Shown here: piece by piece, positions 56,445 to 64,000 of the stretch
Layout of the letters: every line of letters starts with the position of its first letter
How positions within the stretch are numbered: the stretch's first letter is position 1
NCBI RefSeq assembly: GCF_017583065.1
Contig: NZ_JAGEVL010000005.1
Location: 420,040 to 484,039 of the forward strand
DNA: 64,000 bases
Reading direction: 5' to 3'
Source: Staphylococcus shinii
GTDB taxonomy: Bacteria; Bacillota; Bacilli; Staphylococcales; Staphylococcaceae
Made by a program: the position numbers and the translations under genes
The notes under the pieces: model-generated
The model's input: the letters and a program-made list of their open reading frames with translations, nothing else
What the model was told of the DNA's origin: nothing
The model's database searches: none

Positions 56445-57809
56445 TTACTTTTTAATTTGAATTGTAAAGGTAGTACCTTCATCCTTTTTGCTTTGGACTG
56501 ATATTGAGCCATCATGAAGTTCAAATATTGTTTTTGCAATAGCTAAACCTAAACCATTACTATTGTCATGATTACTCGCTTTATAAAAACGTTCAAATAA
56601 ACGTGCTTGGGTTTCTTCAGACATACCTTCTCCGTCATCTATAATTTCACAAATGATCGTCTCGGAATCTTGATTAAGTGTAATGTCAATGATACCACCT
56701 TGTTGCGAATATTTAATGGCATTGGTGATTATGTTTTGGAAAGCTTGGTGCAATAGGCGCTCATTGGCTACAATAGAAATTTCAGTTAAATCAGACATGA
56801 TAACTAAATCTTTTTCATTTGCAGAGAATTGTTCGTGACGAATGATTTGTTTAAGTAATCGATTTAATTCAATATGATCTTCAAAGACTAAATGTTCACC
56901 GTTATCAATTTCTGATAATAGTAACAATGCTTTAGTTAATTCACTTAATTGGCTTGTAATTTGATATATATCATTGATATATTGTGTGCGTTCTTCAGCA
57001 TTTTTAGCAAATTTGAGTTGATCTAATAAGTGATGAATGTGTGTTAATGGTGTCTTAATTTCATGTGATACGTTTTGGACAAAATGTTGTCTCATATCGT
57101 CTAATTGTTTAAGTGAAAGGCGCATACTATCGAAACGAAATTGCAATGTACCGAACTCATCTTTTCTAGTAACGTGAATTGGCGTATTGAAATTGCCTTT
57201 CATAAGCCGTTCAGTTGCTTGTTTTAATTGTTGGATTGGCTTGATAATAGTGTAAGTTGATAAAATGACCAATACAATAGAAAAAAGGAGTAATAATGAG
57301 ATTAATATAGCTAAAAATACTCTGAATTCACTGAATGTTTTACCAATATCAGGTCTCATAAATACTGCATACTTTTTACCTTTATCTTCATATGATATAC
57401 CTACAGTATTTTGTGTGGTATTTTCAAAGAAACCAGTAATAATTGGGTTATATGGTAAGTTTCGAATACCATGGTAGTCTTTGCCATTTAATATTGATTG
57501 GACGACATCATCATCTACATTATCTTTTCTAAAATTAGCACCATAAAAGGAACGTTTGCCATTTTCAGAAACGGTCATTACTTGGTAATTCATTTCCCCT
57601 AAATGGTTGAAAAAAGGATCTGAAGATTCAATGTTTGACTGTTTTTGATAACTGATAGCATCTTCTAAAGTACGCATGATTTTTGCATCGTTATTTGCTT
57701 TTAAATGGTTATGGTAAATGATGTTTGTGCATAAAAAACTGACAATAGCACTAAATAACATGACGACAATTGTGTATATAGCAATTCGTGAATATAGGGA
57801 TTTAAACAT
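56445..57809 (-). CDS. hssS: Heme-sensing histidine kinase HssS
   Basis: This 454-residue membrane kinase has two helices (about residues 7-29 and 163-187) enclosing an external sensor domain, then HAMP. The phosphoacceptor region is QNVSHEIKTPLTHIHHLLDQ. Catalytic motifs are NIITNAIKYS, IIDDGEGMS and NGLGLAIAKTIFELH. It resembles S. aureus HssS over its length. With HssR it senses heme stress and activates hrtBA, encoded divergently. The start MFKSLYSRIAIY at 57809 has AAGGTGG at normal spacing; ATG 57815 is too close. It overlaps hssR by 8 bp. Confidence 0.93.
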   Translation of the reverse strand: MFKSLYSRIAIYTIVVMLFSAIVSFLCTNIIYHNHLKANNDAKIMRTLEDAISYQKQSNIESSDPFFNHLGEMNYQVMTVSENGKRSFYGANFRKDNVDDDVVQSILNGKDYHGIRNLPYNPIITGFFENTTQNTVGISYEDKGKKYAVFMRPDIGKTFSEFRVFLAILISLLLLFSIVLVILSTYTIIKPIQQLKQATERLMKGNFNTPIHVTRKDEFGTLQFRFDSMRLSLKQLDDMRQHFVQNVSHEIKTPLTHIHHLLDQLKFAKNAEERTQYINDIYQITSQLSELTKALLLLSEIDNGEHLVFEDHIELNRLLKQIIRHEQFSANEKDLVIMSDLTEISIVANERLLHQAFQNIITNAIKYSQQGGIIDITLNQDSETIICEIIDDGEGMSEETQARLFERFYKASNHDNSNGLGLAIAKTIFELHDGSISVQSKKDEGTTFTIQIKK

Positions 57810-58476
57810 GGTCATCCACCTTATAACCTAAACCGCGTACTGTGAAAATCGTCACGTTAGCATTTAATTTTTCAAGGCGTTTCCTTAGACGTTTGATATG
57901 AACATCGACTGTACGTTCATCACCTTCATAATCAAAGCCCCATATTTTTTCTATTAATACATCCCTGTTAAATACTTGTCTAGGATTAGAAGCGAGTAAA
58001 AAAAGTAATTGAAATTCTTTATTAGGTAAATTCATTGATTTCGTATCTGATTGAAGTTCTAAATATGCTTGATTTAACGTAATATTACCAATAGTGATTT
58101 CATTATATGCATTGATATTATAGCGCTTAAGTACTGCTTTAATCCTAAACATTAACTCTTTGACTTCAAAAGGTTTAGTCACATAATCATCAGTACCTGT
58201 TAAATAGGCTTGTTCTTTATCGCTTAACGCATCACGAGCAGTCAGCATTATCACAGGCATTTCGTAATCTTCTTTTAAAATCTTGCACAATTCAAAGCCG
58301 CTCATACCTCCCATCATGACATCAATAATTACGATATCCACTTGATTCTTTTCAAGGTAAGTTAAAGCATCTTCAGCACTAGATTGTGTAACTGTATCTA
58401 GTCCTTCACTTCTTGTGTAATTTGAAACGTACTCTAATATTTTTTTGTCATCATCAACAATTAAACAAGTTGTCAT
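57802..58476 (-). CDS. hssR: Heme-responsive response regulator HssR
   Basis: This 224-residue OmpR-family regulator has receiver acid pair Asp8/Asp9, phosphoacceptor Asp52 (VIIDVMMGG) and Lys in DYVTKPF. The C-terminal winged helix ends GDERTVDVHIKRLRKRLEKL then VRGLGYKVD. Length and residue positions equal those of S. aureus HssR. ATG 58476 follows AAGGAGAT; the frame extends further upstream without a site. Its direct-repeat target is found at 58556-58575 before hrtB. Confidence 0.95.
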   Translation of the reverse strand: MTTCLIVDDDKKILEYVSNYTRSEGLDTVTQSSAEDALTYLEKNQVDIVIIDVMMGGMSGFELCKILKEDYEMPVIMLTARDALSDKEQAYLTGTDDYVTKPFEVKELMFRIKAVLKRYNINAYNEITIGNITLNQAYLELQSDTKSMNLPNKEFQLLFLLASNPRQVFNRDVLIEKIWGFDYEGDERTVDVHIKRLRKRLEKLNANVTIFTVRGLGYKVDDHV

Positions 58477-58555
58477 GCGCAAAATCTCCTTATTCAGTAA
58501 TAGTGCAATTATAAACATAACCAAATAACTTCACAAATAGTAAAAATTAACAATA

Positions 58556-58575
58556 GTTCATATTGAGTTCACATA
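58556..58575 (+). promoter_or_regulatory. HssR direct-repeat binding site
   Basis: GTTCATATT-GA-GTTCACATA matches the recalled S. aureus HssR box, two GTTCATATT repeats separated by two bases, with two differences in the second copy. It is 48 bases before the hrtB start. Confidence 0.88.
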
Positions 58576-58622
58576 ATGATATTAGACTCTAGATATAAGT
58601 TTTAGAGAAGGAGTGGGAATTG

Positions 58623-59675
58623 ATGAAGTTAGCATGGCAAGAGATTAAATATTATAAATTCCGTTATATTTTAATCATGTTAATTATATTATTACTTGGG
58701 ATTATGGTGTTGTTTATTAGTGGGTTAGCACAAGGTTTAGCCAGAGAAAATATATCAATGTTAGATAACATGAAAACCGAAAAGTACGTTTTACAGGATA
58801 ATAAACAACCAGATATTACGAAGTCTGTTATTAGTCCTGAGCAGCAAAAGAAAATTGAAGATATTACAGATCAAGAGCCATTAATGTTAGCATCGCAAAC
58901 TTTAAAAATAAATAAAGACGAAGAAGATGTTATCATGACGAACACAGTAAAAGACGAAAAACCAGAATTGAAAGATGGTAGCTATCCAACAAAAGATAAT
59001 GAAGTAGCAATCAATAGTAAGCTTACAGCTAATGGTATTGATATTGGTGATACTATAAAAGTGAAAGACGGGGAACAACTTAAAGTATCAGGTATTCTTG
59101 ACGATACAATGTATTCTCACAGTTCAGTAGTCATGATGAGCAATAACGGATTTGATAGCTTGAATAAAGAGAATAGCACTGTTTATCCAGTGAAAGATTT
59201 ATCTCAATCACAACAAGATAAAATCAAAGATATTTCAGGTGTGAAAGTATTCAGTGAGGATGATATCACAAGTGAAATTGCCAGTTACCAAGCTGAGCAA
59301 GCACCATTAAATATGATGATTATAAGTTTATTTGTGATTTCAGCAATTGTATTAAGTGCGTTTTTCTATGTAATGACGATCCAAAAAATTCCAGAAATAG
59401 GTATTCTAAAAGCAATCGGTATTAAGACAAGACATCTAATCAGCGCACTTGTAATCCAAATATTAATTACAACTATGATAGGCGTATTGATCTCTGTAGG
59501 TATTATTAGTGGATTATCACTTGTTATGCCAGTATCTATGCCATTCCACGTGACAGCATCTAATTTACTGCTCGTGGTCGGAGTGTTTATTGTGGTAGCA
59601 ATTGTTGGTGCTGCCTTATCATTAATTAAATTATTTAAAGTGGATCCTATTGAAGCAATTGGAGGTGGAGAATAA
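58623..59675 (+). CDS. hrtB: Heme-regulated transporter permease HrtB
   Basis: This 350-residue MacB/FtsX-type permease starts [20 protein letters not shown]. It has one N-terminal helix, a large external domain (about residues 45-225), then three helices including [20 protein letters not shown], and ends [12 protein letters not shown]. With HrtA it exports excess heme. The preceding UUG at 58620 is possible, but ATG 58623 matches the homologous start. The hrtB stop and hrtA start overlap by one base (TAATG). Confidence 0.94.
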   Translation: MKLAWQEIKYYKFRYILIMLIILLLGIMVLFISGLAQGLARENISMLDNMKTEKYVLQDNKQPDITKSVISPEQQKKIEDITDQEPLMLASQTLKINKDEEDVIMTNTVKDEKPELKDGSYPTKDNEVAINSKLTANGIDIGDTIKVKDGEQLKVSGILDDTMYSHSSVVMMSNNGFDSLNKENSTVYPVKDLSQSQQDKIKDISGVKVFSEDDITSEIASYQAEQAPLNMMIISLFVISAIVLSAFFYVMTIQKIPEIGILKAIGIKTRHLISALVIQILITTMIGVLISVGIISGLSLVMPVSMPFHVTASNLLLVVGVFIVVAIVGAALSLIKLFKVDPIEAIGGGE

Positions 59676-60343
59676 TGAGTTTGCAAGTTAAAGATATTAA
59701 AAAATCTTTTGGTAAAGGTCAATCAGAGACAACTGTATTAAAAGGTATTAACTTTGAAGTGAATGATGGTGAGTTCGTTATACTCAATGGAGCTTCAGGT
59801 TCAGGGAAAACAACATTATTAACTATTTTAGGTGGTTTATTGTCACAAAATAGTGGGGATATCCTATATAATGGCGCACCTTTATACGACAGTGACAAAA
59901 AAGCGTCAGAATTAAGATTGAATGAAATTGGGTTTATTTTTCAATCATCTCATTTAGTGCCATATTTAAAAGTAAAAGCACAATTAACAACAATCGGTAG
60001 AGAAGCAGGTTTGTCTAAAAAAGATGCAAGACAGAAAGCTGAAACGTTGCTAAAACAAATTGGCCTGTCACACAGATTAAATGTATTTCCTCATATGTTA
60101 TCAGGCGGTGAAAAACAGCGTGTAGCAATTATGAGAGCTTTAATGAATAATCCTAAAATAATTTTGGCAGATGAACCAACTGCCAGTTTAGATGCAGAAA
60201 GAGCAACTGAAGTTATAGAGATGATTAAAAATCAAATCCAAAGTAAAAAAATGATTGGCATTATGATTACTCATGATAAAAGGTTATTTGAATACGCAGA
60301 TAGAGTTATCGAACTTGATAATGGGGTTATTGTAAATAGTTAA
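59675..60343 (+). CDS. hrtA: Heme-regulated transporter ATPase HrtA
   Basis: This 222-residue ABC ATPase of the LolD/MacB group has Walker [10 protein letters not shown] near residue 42, signature [16 protein letters not shown], Walker [13 protein letters not shown] and the switch His in [10 protein letters not shown]. It powers HrtB for heme efflux. It is translationally coupled to hrtB and is followed by a strong terminator. Confidence 0.95.
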   Translation: MSLQVKDIKKSFGKGQSETTVLKGINFEVNDGEFVILNGASGSGKTTLLTILGGLLSQNSGDILYNGAPLYDSDKKASELRLNEIGFIFQSSHLVPYLKVKAQLTTIGREAGLSKKDARQKAETLLKQIGLSHRLNVFPHMLSGGEKQRVAIMRALMNNPKIILADEPTASLDAERATEVIEMIKNQIQSKKMIGIMITHDKRLFEYADRVIELDNGVIVNS

Positions 60344-60354
60344 TAGAAACTTAT

Positions 60355-60391
60355 AAAGCCAAGGGCATTCATTTATGCCCTTGGCTTTATT
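60355..60391. terminator. Terminator of hrtBA
   Basis: AAAGCCAAGGGCAT (60355-60368) pairs exactly with ATGCCCTTGGCTTT (60375-60388) around TCATTT. It also serves the convergent ydcF-like gene. Confidence 0.93.
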
Positions 60392-60433
60392 TATATATAA
60401 TTTTATATTTACAAATTAAGTATTTCAAATAGG

Positions 60434-61399
60434 TTATAGTTGAGGAATATGCCAAAATGCAATGATACATATAAAAAAGAGCGTAGCAAAGTAAATAGTT
60501 AACATCATTTTATATTGATACATTAAGGCTAAAAAATCTCGTATTAATGCGATTTCAAAAAAATGATAAGGTGTGTGACTACCAACGCCAGTTAACTTTA
60601 AATTAAATTTTTCTCCAAAACGTAATGCACGCATTATATGAAATTGACTAGTTACACAGACAATTTTAGGTTTATAAGCAAACGAATCTTGAATAAGTTG
60701 TGCGGTATACATAATGTTTTCTAAAGTACTTGTAGATTTATCTTCTAATAAAATATTACGAGGGTTTACTCCGTGATGAATTAAATAGCGTTGCATTGCA
60801 CGAGCTTCTGAAATAGGTTCATCAGGGCCTTGTCCACCGCTTACAATAAATATTGCTTCTGGATTTATTTCAAACAAGCGCAAGGCTTTATCAAGGCGAC
60901 ATGCTAACATAGGTGTGACTTGCTCCGTGAAAATACCAGCACCGAGAACAAGAATTGTATCAAATTCACGAGGAGCTTTTATATTCAGAAAGGCAGATGA
61001 ACATAGTGCATAACCAATAAAAGTAAATATAGAACTAAAAGCAATTGCTGAAACCCATAAAAAGATAACATTAAGCGCAATAGGAATAAAACTAATATAA
61101 TAACAAGCGAGCATAAAGACGATAAGCCTAAAGCCAATTAAGTAAAGCCGTTTTAAAAATAATACGCTGTTTCTATGTTGGAATAAATGCTTATGTTTCA
61201 CATGTAATAATATAACACCTATTAACATAGTGGCAATTAAATCTATAGGAAATGTATGGTGGCCGATATGTAAAATAATTACAGCATAACCGACTATTAC
61301 CTGGGAAATATAACTGGCAAGATGCGTGGAAAAATTAAAATTTAAGAACATACTTATGAATGTGATTAATATTAAAATACATAAAAACAATGACAACAT
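60434..61399 (-). CDS. YdcF/DUF218-family membrane protein (SanA/ElyC-like)
   Basis: This 321-residue protein has four or five N-terminal helices (about residues 1-140), an outer DUF218 domain and one C-terminal helix. The DUF218 segments are DTILVLGAGIF, FIVSGGQGPDEPISEARAMQ, LLEDKSTSTLENI and VCVTSQFHIMRALRFGEK. Relatives (SanA, ElyC, YdcF) influence envelope integrity and peptidoglycan carrier recycling; the precise activity is unsettled. It is monocistronic, between hrtA and tcaR. Confidence 0.88.
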   Translation of the reverse strand: MLSLFLCILILITFISMFLNFNFSTHLASYISQVIVGYAVIILHIGHHTFPIDLIATMLIGVILLHVKHKHLFQHRNSVLFLKRLYLIGFRLIVFMLACYYISFIPIALNVIFLWVSAIAFSSIFTFIGYALCSSAFLNIKAPREFDTILVLGAGIFTEQVTPMLACRLDKALRLFEINPEAIFIVSGGQGPDEPISEARAMQRYLIHHGVNPRNILLEDKSTSTLENIMYTAQLIQDSFAYKPKIVCVTSQFHIMRALRFGEKFNLKLTGVGSHTPYHFFEIALIRDFLALMYQYKMMLTIYFATLFFICIIAFWHIPQL

Positions 61400-61619
61400 G
61401 TTAATGCTTCACTCCAGATTGTTTAGTATATTAAATGTAGTTTAATATACTAAAATAAGCAACTCTAACATGCTTGGATTTGCTAAAATATAGCTTTCGT
61501 TCTAAGTTAAGCAAACTTATTAAATTTTACTTTTATACAGCTGCAAATATTGATATTATTAACATAATATAAAAATGCAAATGAAATTTTTATACATAGA
61601 AGGTATAGGGGTGTAAGTG

Positions 61620-62084
61620 ATGGTGAAAAATTTAGGCAATCACATTGTATTCATGGGAGAGTTCATTGATGACGTCAACACATTATTAGCTAAATTATTG
61701 AAAGAATTAAGAGAAGAATATAATATATCTAAAGAACAAGCTAACGTTATTTTAATGCTTGAAAATGAAAAAACAATGACTTTAACGGAGATAACAGAAA
61801 GACAGGGTGTTAATAAAGCTGCAGTCAGCAGAAGAATTAAGAAACTAATTCAAGCTGAAGTAGTTGAATGGGTTAAAACAGAAGAAAACACAGATCAAAG
61901 GTTAAAATATATTAAATTGAGCGAGAAGGGGAAACAATTTAATCATGAAAGTAAATCGATTATTAATGATATTGTAAGTGATATGTTACATGATTTGTCT
62001 GATGATGAAATTGAACAAGCACGTTATGTACTAGAAATTATTGGGCAAAGGTTAAAAAACTTCAATACTAAAAATCATTCATAA
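61620..62084 (+). CDS. tcaR: MarR-family regulator TcaR
   Basis: This 154-residue winged-helix regulator has LTEITERQGVNKAAVSRRIK as recognition helix region and the wing TDQRLKYIKLSEKGK. The opening MVKNLGNHIVFMGEFIDDVN and this wing recall S. aureus TcaR, and tcaA follows, as there. TcaR represses the ica polysaccharide locus and influences spa and glycopeptide tolerance in S. aureus and S. epidermidis. ATG 61620 is chosen because GGGGTG lies six bases upstream; a GTG three bases earlier is less well placed. Confidence 0.9.
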   Translation: MVKNLGNHIVFMGEFIDDVNTLLAKLLKELREEYNISKEQANVILMLENEKTMTLTEITERQGVNKAAVSRRIKKLIQAEVVEWVKTEENTDQRLKYIKLSEKGKQFNHESKSIINDIVSDMLHDLSDDEIEQARYVLEIIGQRLKNFNTKNHS

Positions 62085-62389
62085 TCTTAGGATAGCGCTT
62101 AAAATTTCTTAATATAGTTTCTGACATGGTGTAATGATTATTTAAATTTAAATTTGGTGTCTTATATTGTAGTAAGATAATAAGATGGTTTGTTATAAGA
62201 GTAAAGTAATACTAGACTAAATATGTATATCAATTTAGATTGAGATTAAATATAATATATATGATGCAATAGCATACGCTATGGTTTAAAACTACCTTTC
62301 TTAGTACGAAAATCATACATATAGTTTCAACTTATATTATGTTAAAATAACGAGATAGTGTAAAAATCAGGTATAAAGTTGGTGAGAAA
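62085..62389. other. Intergenic region between tcaR and tcaA
   Basis: In these 305 AT-rich bases I see no terminator, clear promoter pair or small gene. The length implies a separate tcaA promoter. GGTGAGAA just before 62390 is the tcaA ribosome-binding site. Confidence 0.4.
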
Positions 62390-63775
62390 ATGCAAAAATG
62401 TCCTAAGTGCGGGGGAAATACAAGAGATGGGCAGCGAAAGTGTGGTCATTGTGGGCGATTACTACGTCAAGATGATTCAGAAAAAATGACGCGTACATCT
62501 AAAGAAACTAAGAAAATAGCAAATATTAAAGCGCGTAAAATTATACCCTTGGGAATTGCATTTTTTATCATAATTTTACTTATTATAATTTTTATTTTAT
62601 TGAAAAATTTCAATTCACCTGAGGCACAGTCAGAAATTTTAATCAATGCGATTGATAATAATGATACTCAAAAACTATCTACAATTTTAAGTACGCAGAA
62701 TAATAGTGTAGATGAAAACGAAGCAGAAGCATACATTGGATATATTAAAGAAGAAGTTGGTATGGATAACTTTGTAAAAGATGTGAACCAAAAAATAGAG
62801 AAATTGAACAAGAGCGACACTAAAGAAGCGGATTTTGTAACTGCCAAAAATGGGGAAGATGTTTTACGTGTGAGTAAAAACGGTAGACGTTACTTAATAT
62901 TTGATAATATGAATTTTACGGCTCCAACAAAAGAAGCAATTATTAAGCCTAAATATAAGACAACTTATAAATTTAAGTCTGGTGACAAACAAAAAACCGT
63001 TGTAGCAGAGAAAAATAAAGCAACTTCATTAGGCAAGTTTATCCCAGGTGATTACGCTTTAGAAACTAAAAAAGAGATGGAAAATGGGCAGTTTGATGGT
63101 CACTTAAAATTTAATTTTAATAATAGCAATAACGAAACTGTAGATGTACAGGAAGATTTTGATGAGGCGTATATTCAAGTAGAGTTAAATGGCGCTTCAG
63201 AGATAGATAAAGACTCGGTTAAAGTGACAATTAATGATAAATCATATGATTATGCTAAAGCAAAAGAAATTGGCCCATATCCTAAAACTAAAGATTTAAC
63301 AATATCTGCTGAAGGGGAAGCCAAGAAGAAGACATTTAAATCTGCAGAAACAACTGTGAAAACAGATAATCTTAAAGATAAGACGAATGTTACATTGAAC
63401 TTTGATAGTGATAAGATTGAAGAATATGTAGAAAAGAAAGAAAAAGAAGAAAATAGCTTCAGAAATAAGGTGGCTAATTTTTTCGGTAATTACACTGCTG
63501 CAATGAATAGGGCGCATAGTCAAAGTAATTTTTCATTAGTTTCTAATTATCTCAAAGAAGATACTGATAATTATAAAGCAACAAGAAGTGGTGTAAAAGG
63601 GAACGATTTATTTTACTTGCAACAACCTCAAATTACTGAAATTGTAAAACAAGGTAATACTTATTATGTAACTGCTAATGCATTGAAAGAAAATGGTCAA
63701 TACGGTTCAGTTGATTATCAATTAGAAGGCAATGACGATGCCGGTAATTTAAAAGTAGTTAAATATTCAGAGTGA
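62390..63775 (+). CDS. tcaA: Teicoplanin-associated membrane protein TcaA
   Basis: This 461-residue protein has an N-terminal zinc ribbon (CPKCGG at 4-9, CGHCGR near 24), a single membrane helix (about residues 56-77) and a large external part. The external part contains repeated immunoglobulin-like or NTF2-like segments (SPEAQSEILINAIDNNDTQK, FTAPTKEAIIKPK, LNFDSDKIEEYVEKKEKEEN). The match to S. aureus TcaA is good from memory. Loss or downregulation of TcaA raises teicoplanin resistance there. tcaB is expected beyond, but none is seen before the window ends. Confidence 0.92.
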   Translation: MQKCPKCGGNTRDGQRKCGHCGRLLRQDDSEKMTRTSKETKKIANIKARKIIPLGIAFFIIILLIIIFILLKNFNSPEAQSEILINAIDNNDTQKLSTILSTQNNSVDENEAEAYIGYIKEEVGMDNFVKDVNQKIEKLNKSDTKEADFVTAKNGEDVLRVSKNGRRYLIFDNMNFTAPTKEAIIKPKYKTTYKFKSGDKQKTVVAEKNKATSLGKFIPGDYALETKKEMENGQFDGHLKFNFNNSNNETVDVQEDFDEAYIQVELNGASEIDKDSVKVTINDKSYDYAKAKEIGPYPKTKDLTISAEGEAKKKTFKSAETTVKTDNLKDKTNVTLNFDSDKIEEYVEKKEKEENSFRNKVANFFGNYTAAMNRAHSQSNFSLVSNYLKEDTDNYKATRSGVKGNDLFYLQQPQITEIVKQGNTYYVTANALKENGQYGSVDYQLEGNDDAGNLKVVKYSE

Positions 63776-63817
63776 ATTAAGCATTTTACGCATTAATAAG
63801 CGTTAAGTATGATGAGT

Positions 63818-63855
63818 AAAGTCCAGGACATAAGTAGTTGTCCTGGACTTTTTTT
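63818..63855 (+). terminator. Terminator after tcaA
   Basis: AAAGTCCAGGACA (63818-63830) pairs exactly with TGTCCTGGACTTT (63839-63851), followed by more T. Confidence 0.93.
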
Positions 63856-63897
63856 AAGAACCATTTCTCTAAAGAACCACTTCTCACTTTAGTGAGT

Positions 63898-64000
63898 TAG
63901 TGGTTCTTACGCATGAGTTTTTGCTCAGGCGTTCCATTTTTTGAAGTGTAGTGGTTCTTACGCATGAGTTTTTACTCAGGCGTTCCATTTTTTGAAGTGT
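63898..64000. repeat. 51-bp tandem repeat reaching the window edge
   Basis: Two units (63898-63948, 63949-63999) differ by one base (TTTTTG/TTTTTA) and base 64000 fits a third. Each contains a small imperfect hairpin (ACGC-A-TGAG ... CTCA-G-GCGT). On the minus strand one frame is open through both units, reading TSKNGTPEQKLMRKNH-Y per 17 codons and stopping at TAA 63899-63897, so it may be the 3' end of a gene outside the window. Inverted copies of AAGAACCACT also occur just left (63872-63881). Confidence 0.85.

Noticed and set aside
63898..64000. CRISPR-like repeats
   Set aside because: Units abut directly with no spacers, and no cas genes are present.

Overview
The window is low-GC, densely coded Staphylococcus chromosome. 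This is supported by strong Shine-Dalgarno sites, UUG starts, and a string of genes recognisable by sequence: nirR-sirA-nirB-nirD-sirB, narGHJI-nreABC-narT, sarZ, rsp, iruO, lctP, mqo, hssRS-hrtBA, tcaR-tcaA. As I recall it, this order follows the narG-to-tcaA segment of the S. aureus map. The extra genes point to a coagulase-negative species, perhaps of the S. saprophyticus/xylosus/equorum group; that assignment is inference. I see no prophage, CRISPR array, intact insertion sequence, tRNA or rRNA.

Layout. 1-5.4 kb: a truncated acetyltransferase, then the NADH nitrite reductase and siroheme operon. 5.5-8.2 kb: a large secreted YSIRK lipase with a 12-residue repeat array, lying between the nitrite and nitrate clusters. 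8.3-18.6 kb: nitrate reductase, the oxygen/nitrate-sensing NreABC system and the transporter NarT. 18.7-24.7 kb: two small heat-shock proteins behind a CtsR box, the regulators SarZ and Rsp, two small membrane-anchored proteins and a cytoplasmic amidase-like protein. 24.8-32.7 kb: sucrose PTS permease, CorA/TetR/YhgE group, Na/Pi cotransporter, SDR. 33-37 kb: two flavin-dependent monooxygenases with a YfcC-type transporter. 37-41.3 kb: a DeoR-controlled dehydrogenase-DhaK-DhaL-RpiB operon that looks like a tetritol (threitol/erythritol) catabolic route. 41.4-48 kb: a DUF2871 membrane protein, the Fur-controlled siderophore-binding lipoprotein/IruO pair, acetyltransferases, a sugar/H+ symporter and a quinone-oxidoreductase-like protein. 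48.3-56.2 kb: a low-complexity lipoprotein, two wall-polymer type glycosyl/glycerophosphotransferases, L-lactate permease and malate:quinone oxidoreductase. 56.4-63.8 kb: heme sensing and efflux, a YdcF-type membrane protein, TcaR and TcaA. The window ends inside a tandem repeat.

How the genes work together. The first 18.6 kb is one anaerobic respiration module. NarT imports nitrate, NarGHI reduces it to nitrite, and NirBD reduces nitrite to ammonia using siroheme made by SirB (methyltransferase), SirA (dehydrogenase) and NirR (CbiX-like chelatase). NreABC senses oxygen and nitrate. The three promoters carry paired NreC-like sites, and the nir promoter adds a Rex box. A perfect Rex box also precedes lctP. 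Iron and heme handling (IruO, binding protein, HssRS-HrtBA) and carbon control (three CRE-like sites) are the other regulatory themes.
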